A DNA stretch of 64,000 bases from Ciona savignyi (Eukaryota > Chordata > Ascidiacea > Phlebobranchia > Cionidae): contig CH003067.1 of NCBI GenBank assembly GCA_000149265.1, positions 1 to 64,000 of the forward strand. Direction: 5' to 3'. This document shows positions 1-11,768 of this stretch, one piece after another. The notes beneath the pieces were generated by a model. That model was given only the letters and a program-made list of their open reading frames with translations. It did not search any database and was not told the origin of the DNA. Both the position numbers and the translations under genes were made by a program. Numbering within the stretch: the first letter of the stretch is position 1; the number at the start of each line of letters is the position of its first letter.

Positions 1-109
1 CATACAAATATATCTACAGTAAAGTACCAAACTCTGTTTTGCTGTGTTTACATGCCACAATCAAGTCGTTTTAATACAATACCTAAACTTATGTTTAATT
101 GCTGAATAG

Positions 110-360
110 CCTGGTGGGTTAGTTATTAGCCAAGGGGTTGCAGATTCGAAACTGGTCACTAGCTAGTTGGGTGTGTCCTTGGGCAAGTTAATTAAATTTG
201 TACGAACCCACTTAGACATTGCCTAACCGCATTGGACTACAGAGTTCTACTAAAACTAAATAAACATCACATCATGTACAATACACTTCAATAACTCTGG
301 TAACCTAGCATTAGGTTATCTAACGGTTACCCGAGTGTGTATTGTATTCACAAAACATAT
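110..360 (+). repeat. Diverged tRNA-like SINE copy
   Basis: The stretch GGTTGCAGATTCGAAACTGG followed by CTAGCTAGTTGGGTGTGTCC, GGGCAAG and GACATTGCCTAA matches the body of the SINE seen intact at 3930-4230. It is badly decayed toward its 3' end. The remaining bases from about 360 to 1100 show no gene that I can support. Confidence 0.65.
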
Positions 361-1171
361 TCGAAGGGAATATGATGATTGCATGTGTAACAACAATCCA
401 TGCCCTGTCACATTTAAGGCCATAAATATTAATATTCTACATAAATAGGTTTCTGTAAAGTTGGTGAAACATTCGACGATATGTATCAAGTTAGGACTGC
501 CATTGGGGCATACTGCTTTCTTTGATTACAATCCTGATGTGAACTTTATGGCTTGTTGTCAACTTTTGATCTTGATAACACCATCATTACTGTGCTCATA
601 GGCACCAAAAAATGCATGAAAACCATTAGGAAAACATTCATTATGCATGGAAAAGTACTTTTCATACATTCCTATTTGCATATATATTCGAAAACTTTGA
701 ATCAAAATGTTGTAATTACAAATACAGTGTTGTTAAAATCTCGAATCTATGTCTATAAATATGATGCATTTTTTACTTATATAGGCTGTAATAACTTTAA
801 TGTAATGAATGAATATAGGTCAAACTGTTTTGCAGCATTAAATATGCTGCATTAGCATGGATGTATGGAAATCATGTTTTGTTGCTACTTTTACTGTCAA
901 TATTCAAATTTATCTGTTTACTGTCAATATTGGCAGTGCAAGAAATAGAAGGTTGCCACACTGCCACTCTTGTTTTTTTTATCAGCAGCTTTCAGTAAAA
1001 CTCATGATACTGATAATTAAACCAAATATAAAATGATCAATTTCAACTGGAAGTATTTATCACAATTTTAACTGTATATATCATTTTTAACAGCAATTAT
1101 CCTAACTTATGGTTTACGATATTATTATTCCATTCATGCGGTGAAATTAAAACACGAAAACCATTTTTTAC

Positions 1172-1436
1172 CTGCTGGATGAGGAGCATATTCAGTCTGG
1201 TAGTTCGCTGACGGGTATGGCTGGTTTGCTGGTGGGTATGGTTGGTTGGGTGGTGCGTATGGTTGGTTGGCTGGTGGGTATGGTTGATTGGCTTGTGGGT
1301 ATGGTTGGTTGGATGGCACTGGCATGTATGGTGCACTTGCTTGTGGTGGGTATGGAGCACTGGGGTATGGCTGCGAGTTGGGGTCAAATAACTTCTTCTC
1401 ATCAATAGCCTCGTTGTAAGATGGTGGTTGTGCCAT
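1172..1436 (-). CDS. First coding exon of a proline-rich PPxY protein (partial gene)
   Basis: The exon starts at ATG 1436 and runs 88 codons to a clean donor (CAG|GTAAAA) at 1171/1170; the rest of the gene lies leftward, outside the window or unrecognised. Residues 4-10 read PPSYNEA, a PPxY motif of the kind bound by WW domains of NEDD4-type ubiquitin ligases. Residues about 20-70 are a low-complexity tract with four or more copies of NQPYPPA-like heptads. This layout (cytosolic Pro/Tyr-rich head with a PPxY, then further exons) is typical of LITAF-type and lifeguard/GRINA-type membrane proteins, but no membrane or zinc domain is visible here, so the family is inference. Open frames on the opposite strand and in another frame of the same strand are shadows of the heptad repeat. 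Confidence 0.65.
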
Positions 1437-3100
1437 ATTTATGCTAAATAAGGTAATAGCAATATAATTAAGGAAGCTGAAACAAAATAAAGTTAATTAG
1501 CTTTGTCATATTTATCAGTGAGACAATGTCGACATGATATCTCAGAGTGATTCAGGTAAATCAAGGAAAACTAAAGCGAAAAGAAATATTGTAGAATAGC
1601 ACATCAATTTTTGATTACAAGCAATGTAATTCAGCACTGCAATATGCATGGTTAGGGTGCCAATGCCATGTTGTTTAGTGATCTTAGGATAATAAAAATA
1701 TATAAATTGGAGCTTGAAATATAATGCACAAGTTTCATAAAAAATGATTCATTTAAATGTTTATTCGATTTAATTAAATTCAATCAATTCAACTCAATTC
1801 AATTTTTTTTTCAAATAATAACATACATTCGGCAAAAATTAATTAACAAACAATGGAAACCAACAAATAATTAACTCCGACCAAATGCAGTAACGAAATA
1901 TCTATACCGTACCAATCTTATGTGCTCATATTCATAACACAAGAAAAAAGCGGCGCAACATGTCTATTGTATTCCCATTTTCACACATTATTGGAAGAAA
2001 AAGCATAAAAGTGGGCCAGTAGCATGGACTGCAACCAAAGGTCTTTAAAAAATTAGAACAGTTCTTTTATATAAAACAGTTAAAAAAATAATTGATTTAC
2101 TGACTGAATCTCTAAAATAGTCGGTATAAGAAGTGTTTGAATAAGACATATCTGACAGCACAAGGCAAACATTTTTATGTTAAGATACCCCATTTTATGG
2201 TTTTGCAGCAAACAATTTGGTTTATAGGTTTTAAACAAATTTGTTTTGGATTGTGCACTTCTGAAAAATTGTTCAGATAACCTTGTGTCAAACGACTGAC
2301 AGATTCATTACTGCAGCTATTGCAGCGTGTTATACCAATGACTAAGACCTGACTAATAGAAGAATATTCAAAACCTTTAGTTTAATTCCTATGCCTGCAC
2401 AGTTTGACGTTCTTACGTAATCGGCAAACGGGCCAAACGACGACATTGACAGGATTTTTAATTAGTTATTTTCTTTTATGTTAAATAATCGTAGGTTCCT
2501 ATTTCCACGTTTTAGTATAACTATATTAATTGTGAGTCGATGTTCGCATCATTTCAAACTTCTAGGGTTAGTTTTCCAAAGAACACATCTTACATTCAGT
2601 TCCTTAAATTCGCATTAGTCACAAGACTGGTATCATAGAGACATAGAATACTATATAATATAGTATTCTATGATATTATCAGGTGAAAATGTAAAGTAAC
2701 AAGTCGTACCCATAATTTTTATGTAAACTTATCAACTAAAAAATAGCAAAAAATTAAAGATATATTTAAAAGGAATAGAACAACTCTTTATTAATCATTT
2801 TTATAAAATATAATTAATTAAACCAACTTATTAATTATAGATACGATATGTCAATTTACATTTCTCCTAAAATATGATACATAAAGTACATTCAAATTAG
2901 TTAAATTTTTATCATTTAAAAACAATAATTAAAAGAACTTACACTTTATATGACGTTAGGAGAAGGGAACCGAACTGTGTGGACCGAAAGCAAAAAAAAA
3001 CTAATACGAAATTCCACCCAACAGTTTTTAGTATACTAATCACGACATGCTAATTTAAATGCGCACAAATAACATTTATCCACCGTAGAAACTTCAATTG
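1437..3100. other. AT-rich intergenic stretch
   Basis: It contains the presumed promoter side of the PPxY gene (immediately right of 1436) and no open frame or RNA gene that I can support. The one clear structure is the palindrome listed separately near 2642. Confidence 0.5.
2642..2673. repeat. Near-perfect 31-bp palindrome
   Basis: CATAGAATACTATA and TATAGTATTCTATG face each other around a three-base centre, giving two 14-15 bp arms. It is a likely cruciform or the collapsed ends of a small inverted-repeat element. Confidence 0.8.
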
Positions 3101-3105
3101 AATAT

Positions 3106-3399
3106 AGGATGGGATGTTCATGTTTATTCCTGTGAATGGGTAAACCAAGGGGGTTAACAGACGGGCAATCGTCAGATCACCTCGCGCCCATCTTCGGGTT
3201 ACCTGAGCTATTGCAGTGTGTTGTATATGATAGACACGTTCCTTCAATTTGGTAGAACCCATTAATCCGCTGGGTTTAGGCAATGTCTGTAAAGTGCCTT
3301 GCCCAAGGACACTACGGACTAGCTAGTGATCAGTTTCGCACCTGCAACCTTTCGATTGAAAGGCGACGCGCTTAACCGCCAGACTAACCTGCAGAAATT
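3106..3399 (-). repeat. SINE, near full length
   Basis: Read on the minus strand, the copy begins with the tRNA-like head (GGTTAAGCGCGTCGCC, then GGTTGCAGGTGCGAAACTG as a B-box-like region). It continues through GGACATTGCC, GGTAGAACC-type and GGGCGCGAGG blocks and ends with AACATGAA followed by TATCC repeats. Confidence 0.85.
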
Positions 3400-3612
3400 G
3401 CTCCACACTTTAAATAAATGACGTAGATAGCACACAAGTGCTCCAAGTATGACGTCGTAGTTGATAAGTGCCAATGGCGTCATGGAGTAATAAAAAATAA
3501 AATAAACTGGCGTTGATTTAATGACACAGACTTGAAGACAAAGTAAAAAAAATAATAATAGGTACAAAATTTTATAACTATTGGTACAGAGTTCTTTTTC
3601 ACACAATAATTT

Positions 3613-3670
3613 TCGGATTACCTCGTGCTTACCGTATAGGGTTGCTAGAGCTGTTGTATTGTGTTGCATT
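3613..3670 (-). repeat. SINE fragment
   Basis: Short piece matching the ACACTGCAATAGC...GGTAACCC...GCGAGGTAATC part of the SINE on the minus strand, diverged. Confidence 0.5.
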
Positions 3671-3749
3671 TATTGCGCCGATATTCATTTTTGGTTGTTA
3701 TCTAAGGATTAACCACAACCGTCAACCACACTTAAAATGTAGGTACATA

Positions 3750-3925
3750 GTCAGTCGAAAGGTTGTGGGGACCATGCAGCCGTAGACGAGACAGTTGTGT
3801 TCTAGGCAGAGCGGTTGGTGAACTTTTGGGTACTAACAGAACCAAAAAAATGTCCCAAGCATACACAACACACTGCAATAGACCCGTTAACTCGACGGGT
3901 GGCGAGAGGTCTGTTAGATATCTGG
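3750..3925 (+). repeat. Diverged SINE fragment
   Basis: It carries AAAGGTTGTGG, GACAGTTGTGT, ACACAACACACTGCAATAG and a GACGGGTGGCGAGAGG block in SINE order on the plus strand, but with much of the middle altered. It directly precedes a better preserved copy in the same orientation. Confidence 0.55.
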
Positions 3926-3929
3926 TCCG

Positions 3930-4230
3930 GCCGGTTGGTCTGGCGGTTAAATGCTATGCCTTTCAATTAAAAGGTTGTAGGTGCGAAACTGGTCGCTAGG
4001 TAGTCGGTTGTGTCCTTGGTCAAGGCACTTTACAGACATTGCCTAAACCCAGCGGATTAATGGGTTCTACCAAATTGAAGGAACGTGTCTATCATATAAA
4101 ACACACTGCAATAGATCCGGTAACCCGACGGTGGGCGGCGAGGTAATCTGACGATTGCCCGTGTGTTAACCCTCTTGTTTATCCATTCACGGGATAAACA
4201 TGAATATCCTATCCCATCCTATCCTATCCA
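3930..4230 (+). repeat. SINE, full length, best reference copy
   Basis: The order is a tRNA-like head (GGTTGGTCTGGCGGTTAAA, an A-box-like region), a B-box-like AGGTTGTAGGTGCGAAACTGG, a body (CTTGGTCAAGGCACTTTAC, CCAAATTGAAGGAACGTG, ACACACTGCAATAG, GGTGGGCGGCGAGG) and a tail of ATCCT repeats. It resembles the tRNA-related short elements described in Ciona, but I cannot confirm the published family name from sequence alone. Confidence 0.85.
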
Positions 4231-4581
4231 GATATATTTTCTTGCATCGCCGTCAATAAAAACTTCACAACGATTGATGTACTTTTATTCGGTAGGACTA
4301 ATGTTTTTTTGTACACTCCAGAAAATTCTTCATTTTGTCAATACTATATATCAGCAACATAAGTCAGATAATTATTTGATGTCGTCGACACATGTTTAAG
4401 CTAAGTTATTGATGTTTTTAAAATAAGTAACATATTTAGTGTGTTTTACGTTGTACCTTTTGATATGGCCGATATACACGTGCCGCTAGTCCCCATAGTC
4501 CCCACACAATCAATTTAATGGTGACGTCACTCCGCCGGTTACGATTCATTAAGTGCGCGCGCGTGTGAAGCATTGTCCTTG

Positions 4582-4789
4582 GGTGCCTCTAAATACTACA
4601 GGACCGCTTGGACCGCTTAGATTGCTATGGGAAGTAATTCTAACCCTGTCCCAAACACTAAACTCAACCCCAGAACTAACTTTAACCCCAACCCTAACAT
4701 TATTATCATGGCTTTTGTAATTACGAAGTATAATAAGCGATCCAAACGGTCCAAGCGGTCCAAGCGGTCCTGTAGTATTTAGAGGTACC
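4582..4789. mobile_element. 208-bp inverted-repeat element (MITE-like)
   Basis: Terminal inverted repeats of about 38 bp start GGTGCCTCTAAATACTACAG on the left and GGTACCTCTAAATACTACAG on the reversed right end. Each arm contains direct repeats of ACCGCTTGG. The core is a run of degenerate AACCCTAAC-like bases. The open frame spanning it is only a by-product of the repeat. No target duplication is obvious. Confidence 0.8.
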
Positions 4790-4978
4790 GATTGCAGTGT
4801 GTTGTATATGATAGACACGTTCCTTCAATTTGGTAGAACCCATTAATCCGCTGGGTTTAGGCAATGTCCGTAAAGTGCCTTGCCCAAGGACACAACCGAC
4901 TAGCTAGCGACTAGTTTCGCACTTTCAACCTTTTGATTGAAAGGCGACGCAGTTTACCGTTAGACCAACGGGCCGGAC
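4790..4978 (-). repeat. SINE cut off at the edge of the inverted-repeat element
   Basis: The head and middle of the SINE are present on the minus strand, but its 3' part stops exactly where the 208-bp element ends. The element either inserted into the SINE with loss of one flank, or a rearrangement joined them. Confidence 0.75.
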
Positions 4979-5271
4979 AAAGACACGAGCCCGTTTTGTA
5001 ATATAACGCGATTTGGTTTGTAGGCCTTACAGAATGACACTCCATTTCCTAGAATGTAATAGAGACAATCATTAACGCGAATAACATTTCTGGTCGTGAG
5101 GCTACAGCAGTCCAGATTGAAGAAGTAGTTTCGGTAACAGTTGCAGGCATATGCGTGGTGGGTGGAAACGACCAACGATAAAAAGATATAGGTTTTAAGC
5201 GTGAGGTTAATTAAAAGTCCAGTAAGTCACGCGGCTTTGAGAAAAGGGATTTTATACAACATAAAAATCTA

Positions 5272-5371
5272 TGACTCCGTATATCTGATCTCCTGAGTTT
5301 TTTTAATACTGGTAATAAATTCTAATTACCCTTTATTAACCGAGTCAGTTTATTAGATATACGGAGTAACT
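5272..5371. repeat. 100-bp hairpin element
   Basis: Perfect 13-bp arms ACTCCGTATATCT and AGATATACGGAGT enclose about 70 AT-rich bases. This looks like a very small non-autonomous DNA transposon or a collapsed copy. The flanking bases from 5000 to 6100 hold no supported gene. Confidence 0.65.
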
Positions 5372-6102
5372 TCCGTTGTTATTGTTTTTAACAGACCATT
5401 GAGACAAAATCAATACTAACGGAAGAAAATTAAGTTTTGCTGCTGGTCAGTTATCTTGTTTTAACAAACTAAAAAATATTGCCTGTAGTTATTTTTTCGT
5501 TTCAACCATATAAGTGTATACATAAACACATGTAAGCCTATAGCCTATACATTCAACATAAATGGCGTAGGTTACATTGTACCAGTGCATTTAAATTTTT
5601 AAGTTTCTGTTCAGTTTTTGTATAAAAAATATCTTGCGGGACAAAGTTTGTAATTGTGCAATAAAAAGTATTTATAGGTCCTGTTAAAGTAATTTTAAAT
5701 TCTGAAAACACACTTATTTGATACTACAAGCTTACAAGTACTGTATTGTGCTAATTAGTAATTATCTATAGTTGAAAATCATTACACTAGACTAAAGAAC
5801 CACATAATGTAGCCTATAATTAAGGAATGGTTGCCATATGATCGGCTTGTGGTGGAACTATTCACATTTTTCGAGCTCGCGTAAAGTTTATTAACAGTTT
5901 CCTATGACCTGACTCACGCACATGCTTACTTTAGGAACACAAACTCATGTATAGGCCGGGACCTAATCATGTGTGTGTGAACCTGACTTACAGAGTAGTA
6001 ATTTCTCATAATTTATTTAAGAGAAATGGTTGAATTACTTATGTCTCTCAATATTAGTAAATCGTATACCGATGTGTAAGTTGTGCATTTAACCAAGTTA
6101 TG

Positions 6103-6372
6103 GATAGGATATGATATTCATGTTTAATTATCCCTTAAATGGGAAAACTAAGCGGGTTAACACATGGTCAATCGTCAGATCTACTCGCGCCCACGGTCTG
6201 TTTACCGGAGCTATTGCAGTGTGTTGTGTATGATTTACACGTTCCTTCAATTTAGTCGAACGTGGTTTTAGGCAATGTCCGTTATTAACTGCCTTGACCA
6301 AGAAAATAACCGACTAGCTAGAAACCAGTTTCGCACCTGAAAGGAGAACTAAACCGCCAAACTAATCAATCG
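6103..6372 (-). repeat. SINE copy just upstream of the transporter
   Basis: It is oriented on the minus strand with the GGATAGGATATGATATTCATG tail side at the left and a damaged head at the right. It ends about 100 bp before the transporter start codon. Confidence 0.75.
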
Positions 6373-6470
6373 GTATTTTATCTTATAGGGCCGTCTACAA
6401 TCAATGTGATTAATGTCAGTGGCAAAAAAACGAACTGGATAGAATATAATAGTGCTGGCCGAAAGAAGCA

Positions 6471-7833
6471 ATGCCAACACCAGAAAAAGAGCAAGCTTCT
6501 GTTATTAAAGCGTACAAAACAAGATGGCTGGTTTTGTCCATTTCGTTTTTTAATGGAGCTCTTCGGTGTTTCTGCCAATCCTGCTACGGACAAGTGAATA
6601 ATGTTCTTGTACGATTGCTTAGGGTAGAACCGTGGCAAATTGACTGGTTGGTGATCACATATTCTATAATTCTGATGGTAATGGCGATTCCTTTCTCTTG
6701 GGTAGCTATTCGGATTGGATTCAGAAAATCTGTAATTTTAATGTCCGTCATTGTCACTGTTGGGTTTTCGCTAATTCTTGTGGGTGTAAGACTGAACTAT
6801 GGGTATTATTTCATACTCGCCGGACAAGCAGTTACTAGCTTTGGTACTATGGTTGGTATTGGACTCATGCCCCTCGTTGCGGCTATTTGGTTTCCAGCTA
6901 ACCAAGTTGCAATTGCGATTGCTATTCAGATGGTTGCGCGGGGGACTGGTGAAGCTCTGGGATCGGCAATCCCGCCCCTTCTGGTCAATGTGCATCAATC
7001 GAGATCGGAAATAAGATTTGGACTTACACTTATGTTCGTTCCCATGGTTTTGTTGGCCGCCACGCTTTCCCTTGCGTCACACTTTTTCGTCCCAGACGCG
7101 CCACCTCTTCCGCCAAGTACAGCACAACTAAAAAAGATCAGAGCTGAAGCAAAGAACGAAATCACTTTGAAAAGATTTATTCTTCAAATATATGATGTGA
7201 TGAAAATGGTCGTTTTTTCTCCGCAATTTCTCATTGTGACTTTAGTTTCATCGATTTTATGCCCGCTCTTACGATGTTATACCATTCTATTGTCATCAAT
7301 GCTCCATAAAAACTTTTTCTGGCGAACCCAATTTAAACAAGCACTCCGGTTTTGCTCTTCTCGGTTCATGGGTGCTTTTTACTATATCCGCCTTCGCGTC
7401 CGGTCCTCTTATAACAAAGAGTGAACGATATAGAGCCGTAATGATCGTCAGTGCCATCATAAGTAGCGTGTCATGTACCATGGTGTTTCTAGGAATGTAT
7501 TTTAATTTGTTACTTCTTGTTTACACGGGAGTGCTGCTCATTGGAATAGGGGCAGGGTCGGCGAACACGTGTAAGTTTGAGTTGCTTGTAGAAGTGACGT
7601 ATCCTATATCACCACACCTCGTTCTTTCGTTAAGCTTGGTGGTGTTGGGGTGTTTTCGAACGACATACCCGATTCTAATGAGAGCGTTGTTAACTAACTA
7701 CGGAGCCAGCGTAGCAACTGCTTTACCGGTTTCATTCGCCATTGTAGGATTGTTGCTCATTTCATCTGTCTCTATGCGTTTTAAAAGATGGGAGGCTCAA
7801 AATTTGCCAGAAATGGAGCCTTTGCTTGATTAA
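6471..7833 (+). CDS. FLVCR/SLC49-type major facilitator transporter, frame broken twice (possible pseudogene)
   Basis: The start ATG at 6471 opens a long hydrophobic protein of about 450 residues with roughly twelve membrane segments. The N-terminal half (residues about 15-160) follows the SLC49 pattern: a KTRWLVL entry to TM1, QIDWLVITYS in the TM1-2 loop/TM2, an R-x-GFR turn after TM2, and AAIWFPANQVAIAIAI with GTGEALGSAIPP near TM4-5. The C-terminal half has GIGAGSANTCKFELLVEVTYP, which matches the conserved E-x-x-V-E-x-TYP region of the family. Family members move haem, choline or related small molecules across membranes; the substrate here cannot be read. Homology runs in frame 6471 to about 7253, in another frame to about 7306, and in a third to the stop at 7833, so two single bases appear to be missing 50 bp apart. 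No intron is seen, which fits either a retrocopy or a single-exon gene. AATAAA follows near 8060. Confidence 0.8.
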
Positions 7834-9170
7834 AATCCGGTATAGGAATATGTGTCCGGTAGCCCAAAGAAGAAGGACACCTCCAAACTGCTACATTTCC
7901 ACTTTATTTTGTCCATAAACTTTTCTATCCCACGACATGTATTTAGTTTACATTTTTTATTTACCAAAACATTTCAGATAACAGTTTTGCTTATGCTCGT
8001 TTTCTGTAAGGGCAGTATAAATATAAAGATTCTTAAATCAGAAGAATTATGCGTTTTATAATAAAACAGGAAAATATTTTTGTTCCTTCACTGTAGACAG
8101 TTATTCAAGATGTGGACGCATCAACAACTTTAAGATGTCACTTACTTTGCTCGACCAGTCCACTTTCCGTGTAATACTTGTAGGAGAAAGTTCTTTACAG
8201 CCGAGTGTTAACAAACAGCTGAATAGATAAGTTAAAAATTGTCATAAGATGAAATTGTGTGAGAATATGTAGCAATTTCGCGGTTTGCCATTGTTCATCA
8301 TGTAATGCCTGCTGTCGTTATCACTGATTCCATATAACTCCCCTTCACACGGTTGTAAATTTACTTTAACAGGACCGCAGGTTTTGACGTTTACTGAAAT
8401 CCTTTTCCTCACATACTTTCAAAATTACGTTTTTTGAGCATCTGTAGATACAGTGTCGAAATCTGGAGTTGCAGTAAGCAGCTAAAGTTTAAGGCGCGGC
8501 CTACACATCGCCAAAATTAGTCAAACAAGTCAAACTGCGTGTATTTTACTGTAACTAATAATATAAGAAGTTTCCGTGAAGTTAGCGCTGTTACCCCAGA
8601 AGTCATCTATTTTGACGAAGCCTTAAACAGATAGGACATTCGTTTTTTTAATGGGGTGGAAAAAGTAGATTTATAAACGGACATTGGTCTGAATATTGCT
8701 CTTTAGGTTTAGAGTCTAGCATTTTGTAGGTATTATATCTGTAGAAGTTCTTATCAGAGTGACTTTTACGACAAGCCTCCATGTTTTCGAAGACGTGCCA
8801 CTGATTATTTTGAGGACAAACCACACTTTTTACAACGGGCCACTATTGACAAGGTGGCCTGTCCTCCAATACGTAGTAGCCTTTTCTGCAGGTCACATTA
8901 CTGTGACTACCCCGACTCCAGGAGTCGTTCAACTAATTATTCTCCCTATCTCTCCAATACAAATTGACCTAACAAAAACAGCTGGCACTTAAAATCCTGA
9001 CATAGAAAGTCTTAGATTTTTTCACAATTTAAAATTGAAGCTTGGATCTGCAACCTACACTTAACACCCTCCAAAATTGTACTTGAAATTTTTGAGCCCA
9101 TAACACTTTGAACATCGGCAACTTAAAGTTTAGACTTTAGTCTAGAAGTATAGAATGGTGTAAAATCTAG
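7834..9170. other. Intergenic stretch
   Basis: It holds the 3' flank of the transporter (AATAAA near 8060) and then about 1.1 kb with no recognisable gene. The open frame at 8759-8992 has no family features or clear splice context. Confidence 0.45.
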
Positions 9171-9174
9171 ATTT

Positions 9175-9180
9175 TTTTAT
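9175..9180 (-). terminator. Likely polyadenylation signal of the fibrinogen-domain gene
   Basis: TTTATT on the plus strand reads AATAAA on the minus strand, about 100 bp past the stop codon at 9281. Confidence 0.45.
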
Positions 9181-9280
9181 TCACCCAAATGTCAACAAAA
9201 TAATGTTAGTAACAATACAAGTTAGTTAAGCCACCAAGATATTTGCTTTCACTCCAATAAGTGGTCAAAATTTGCTGCAT

Positions 9281-11320
9281 TCAGTTGTGTGGTCGAAATT
9301 TCATTTCCATTGATCTGTATCCTGTGTAGTAGGCTGTTGCTTGGTTTTTCCATGTCATGGTTCGAGGACTGTGTTCGCAGGGTGAGTAAGCCCCGTTCGG
9401 ATTGGAATGGTGACAGCCTCTATACCACCATGCTCCGTGCCACTGCACTGCACAGTTATAGATCCCAGCATGTGAGTCATGGTCACGGTCGTAAGTCGAG
9501 AATGCTTCGCCGTTCTGATAGGCCATGGAATCCCCTGGAAATAAAATGAAATTGTTTTTATTTTACGAGCGTCATCTGTTAAAGATACAACTATTTTTGT
9601 GGCCCTAAATGATATTTTTAATTGAATGTGTGTGTTTGTGCGTTTATGCGTGTATATCAAAGTCTCAGCTCAATAACTCGGTGGTTACATAGGATAGGAT
9701 AGATTAGGATATTCGTGTTTATCCCCGTGAATGGGAAAACCAAGGGGGTTAACGCACGGGAAATCGTCAGATCACCTTGCGCCTACCGTCGGGTTACCGA
9801 AGCTATTGCAGTGTGTTGTATATGATAGACATGTTCCTTCAATTTGGTAGAACCAATTAATCCACTGTGTTCAGGAAATGTCCGTAAAGTGCCTTGCCCA
9901 AGGACTTTACCGACTAGCTAGCGACCAGTTTTGCAACTGCAACCCTTCGATTGTAAGGCGACGCACTTAACTGCCAGACTAACCGGCCGAACATGTGATA
10001 TATTATATTTAGATTCAGGAACCCGTATTTATAAATACCTGTTGCATTTCCAGTGTAATTTCCGACGGAAAGTCGGTAGTTAGTTGTCGGACCAGCTACA
10101 CTAAAAACCCTGTAGAACAATTAAGTCGTAAGTTTCATTCACCAATATATTCAAATTAACAACTGCTTACCCGTATTTGGCATAAGTGACCCTGTTACTG
10201 CAATCTTTCAGTTCAATTCGAAGCTCGTGGTTTCCGTCTCCAGTAAATGAGTTGATATTGCTCAAACCTGAAAACCAAGAAGCATCTTGATTTTTTAACG
10301 GTCGAACCCGTAACCAGGGGTAAGCAATTCACATTACCAGGGTAAGCAATTCTATGGTTATATTATACTCGTTTAAGTAGCAGCTGTATTTTCTGACTTA
10401 TAATCACATTCACTATCCGATCAGATTAGTGCTATATATCGATAGATATACCAAACATACCGACAGCCTGAATATTTGATATCCCGCTATAAACAATACT
10501 GTTTTGACACCACGAGAATAAATATAAGATAAACATTAATCACCTTTATAAACAAAAATGAAATAAAAATCTTACCCATCCAGAACTCTCTGTTTCTGTT
10601 CCCAAACCCTTGCACGTATTTGTCCCAACCAAGATAAAACTCTTGTTCACCGTTAAATCGGCGCTGAAAAACCTGAAAAAAAACAAATAAACTTGATGTA
10701 ATTTTTCTATTTACAGCTCCACGGCTCGATAATATTATTGGTGCGTTTTTGTCAATAAAGCCATAAAAAAGCGTTGCTCACGTATATGAGAATAAAGTTG
10801 ATCGTTTAAACTTGTTTTAAAATGAACAGTAAGTCATTCTTGGAACCATCTGTTCACCACTGCCTATTATTTAGAGTCAATATATGTATCGGTCGCGTTA
10901 ACCATTCGACCACACGACCGTAAATAAAAATAAAAATATAATTAAAAGATATTGTTACATACCGTCCATCCACCACCATCTGTTTTCATGTCACAATAAA
11001 CCTGAATGATTTGCGAGCCATTGCCGATTTTAAGATTGTAGATTCCACTTTCACTATTACCCAACTCTTGGGCTTGCTTGCAACTTGCTGGTAGCAATTT
11101 TTTCACAACTGAAACACGACGTGATTTATTAGGCTTTAACGAACAAATGATAAGGCAGGTCAAAGTTACCAAGAGTCAATAGGTATAATTCCATACACTT
11201 ACGAGAATTCAGTGTTGAAACTTCCTCTTGCAAGAATATGATGTCGTTGTCTAGCACCTTTCCTGCGTTGCAGGATACCACAAAAACCATAAAACCCACA
11301 TAAATCTTTAAACTATTCAT
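9281..11320 (-). CDS. Secreted fibrinogen-related domain protein (ficolin/FREP type), six exons
   Basis: Coding exons on the minus strand are 11320-11203, 11108-10963, 10672-10576, 10267-10171, 10109-10039 and 9534-9281. All junctions are GT-AG and the sum is 783 bases (260 residues plus stop). Exon 1 gives a signal peptide (MNSLKIYVGFMVFVVSCNA) and a short helical stretch; an upstream in-frame ATG at 11338 is the alternative start. Exon 2 opens the fibrinogen domain (SCKQAQELG...IYNL...VYCDMKTDGGGWT). Exon 3 carries FNGEQEFYLGWDKYVQGFG, exon 4 ELRIELKDC, and exon 6 the calcium-site segment STYDRDHDSHAG, the CAVQWHGAWWY core, CHHSNPNG and a C-terminal MEMKFRPHN. Such domains bind acetylated sugars or microbial surfaces in animals, and calcium coordination by the DxD pair is expected. 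There is no collagen stalk, so this is a short one-domain form. A SINE sits in the last intron. Confidence 0.9.
9688..9991 (-). repeat. SINE inside the last intron of the fibrinogen-domain gene
   Basis: A full copy in the same orientation as the host gene, with an ATAGGATAGGATAG tail side at the left and the tRNA-like head ending at GTTAGTCTGGCAGTTAAG. It lies between exons 5 and 6 (10038-9535) and leaves both splice sites intact. Confidence 0.85.
10880..10925 (-). repeat. Half tRNA-like repeat (A-box part)
   Basis: The minus strand reads ACGGTCGTGTGGTCGAATGG followed by TTAACGCGACCGATACATAT. It is the same sequence as the first half of the tRNA-like repeat at 18905-19012. No B box follows, so it is not a tRNA gene. 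Confidence 0.6.
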
Positions 11321-11768
11321 AATTATGGAATATAACATTTATCTGAAACATCAAAAGGTCATTTCCTAAATAACTGAATTTAACATACAGATCGTTCGTC
11401 ATCAGCGATCTTATGCAGTGATTATTCAGTACGTACAAACACCTGTAACGGGGACTAGAGAAGTTATACTTTATATGCATTACCATTAATGTAGCCGTTA
11501 AATGGAAAAATATACAAAAATTAGGATATTAAAGCATATACGTGAGAATGTATTCGGAAAAAAAAACATAAAACAAATCAATACTTTAACTAAAAATAAT
11601 ATGTGCCGAGTTACATTTGGGCAAAGTCGCAATCTTAACAACTGCTGTAAGAACACATTTTAATCTTGGATATGATATCCAAGCATATGTTGATTTCACC
11701 AGTTTCCGTCCATCGTATTTATACGCAGATCTAAAGTCACAAACAAAGTATTTATATTTTTTCTTCTA

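Noticed and set aside
1097-1408. Open frames overlapping the PPxY exon in other frames and on the other strand
   Set aside because: They are shadows of the NQPYPPA-type repeat; only the minus-strand frame with PPSYNEA and the donor site makes sense.
3050-4399. Several frames within the SINE cluster
   Set aside because: The same peptide strings recur at every SINE copy in this window, so they are repeat-derived.
4549-4818. 89-codon minus-strand frame rich in GPLGPLGP-like residues
   Set aside because: It spans the 208-bp inverted-repeat element; the collagen-like look comes from the ACCGCTTGG direct repeats.
8759-8992. 77-codon plus-strand frame
   Set aside because: No signal peptide, domain, paralogue or splice context.
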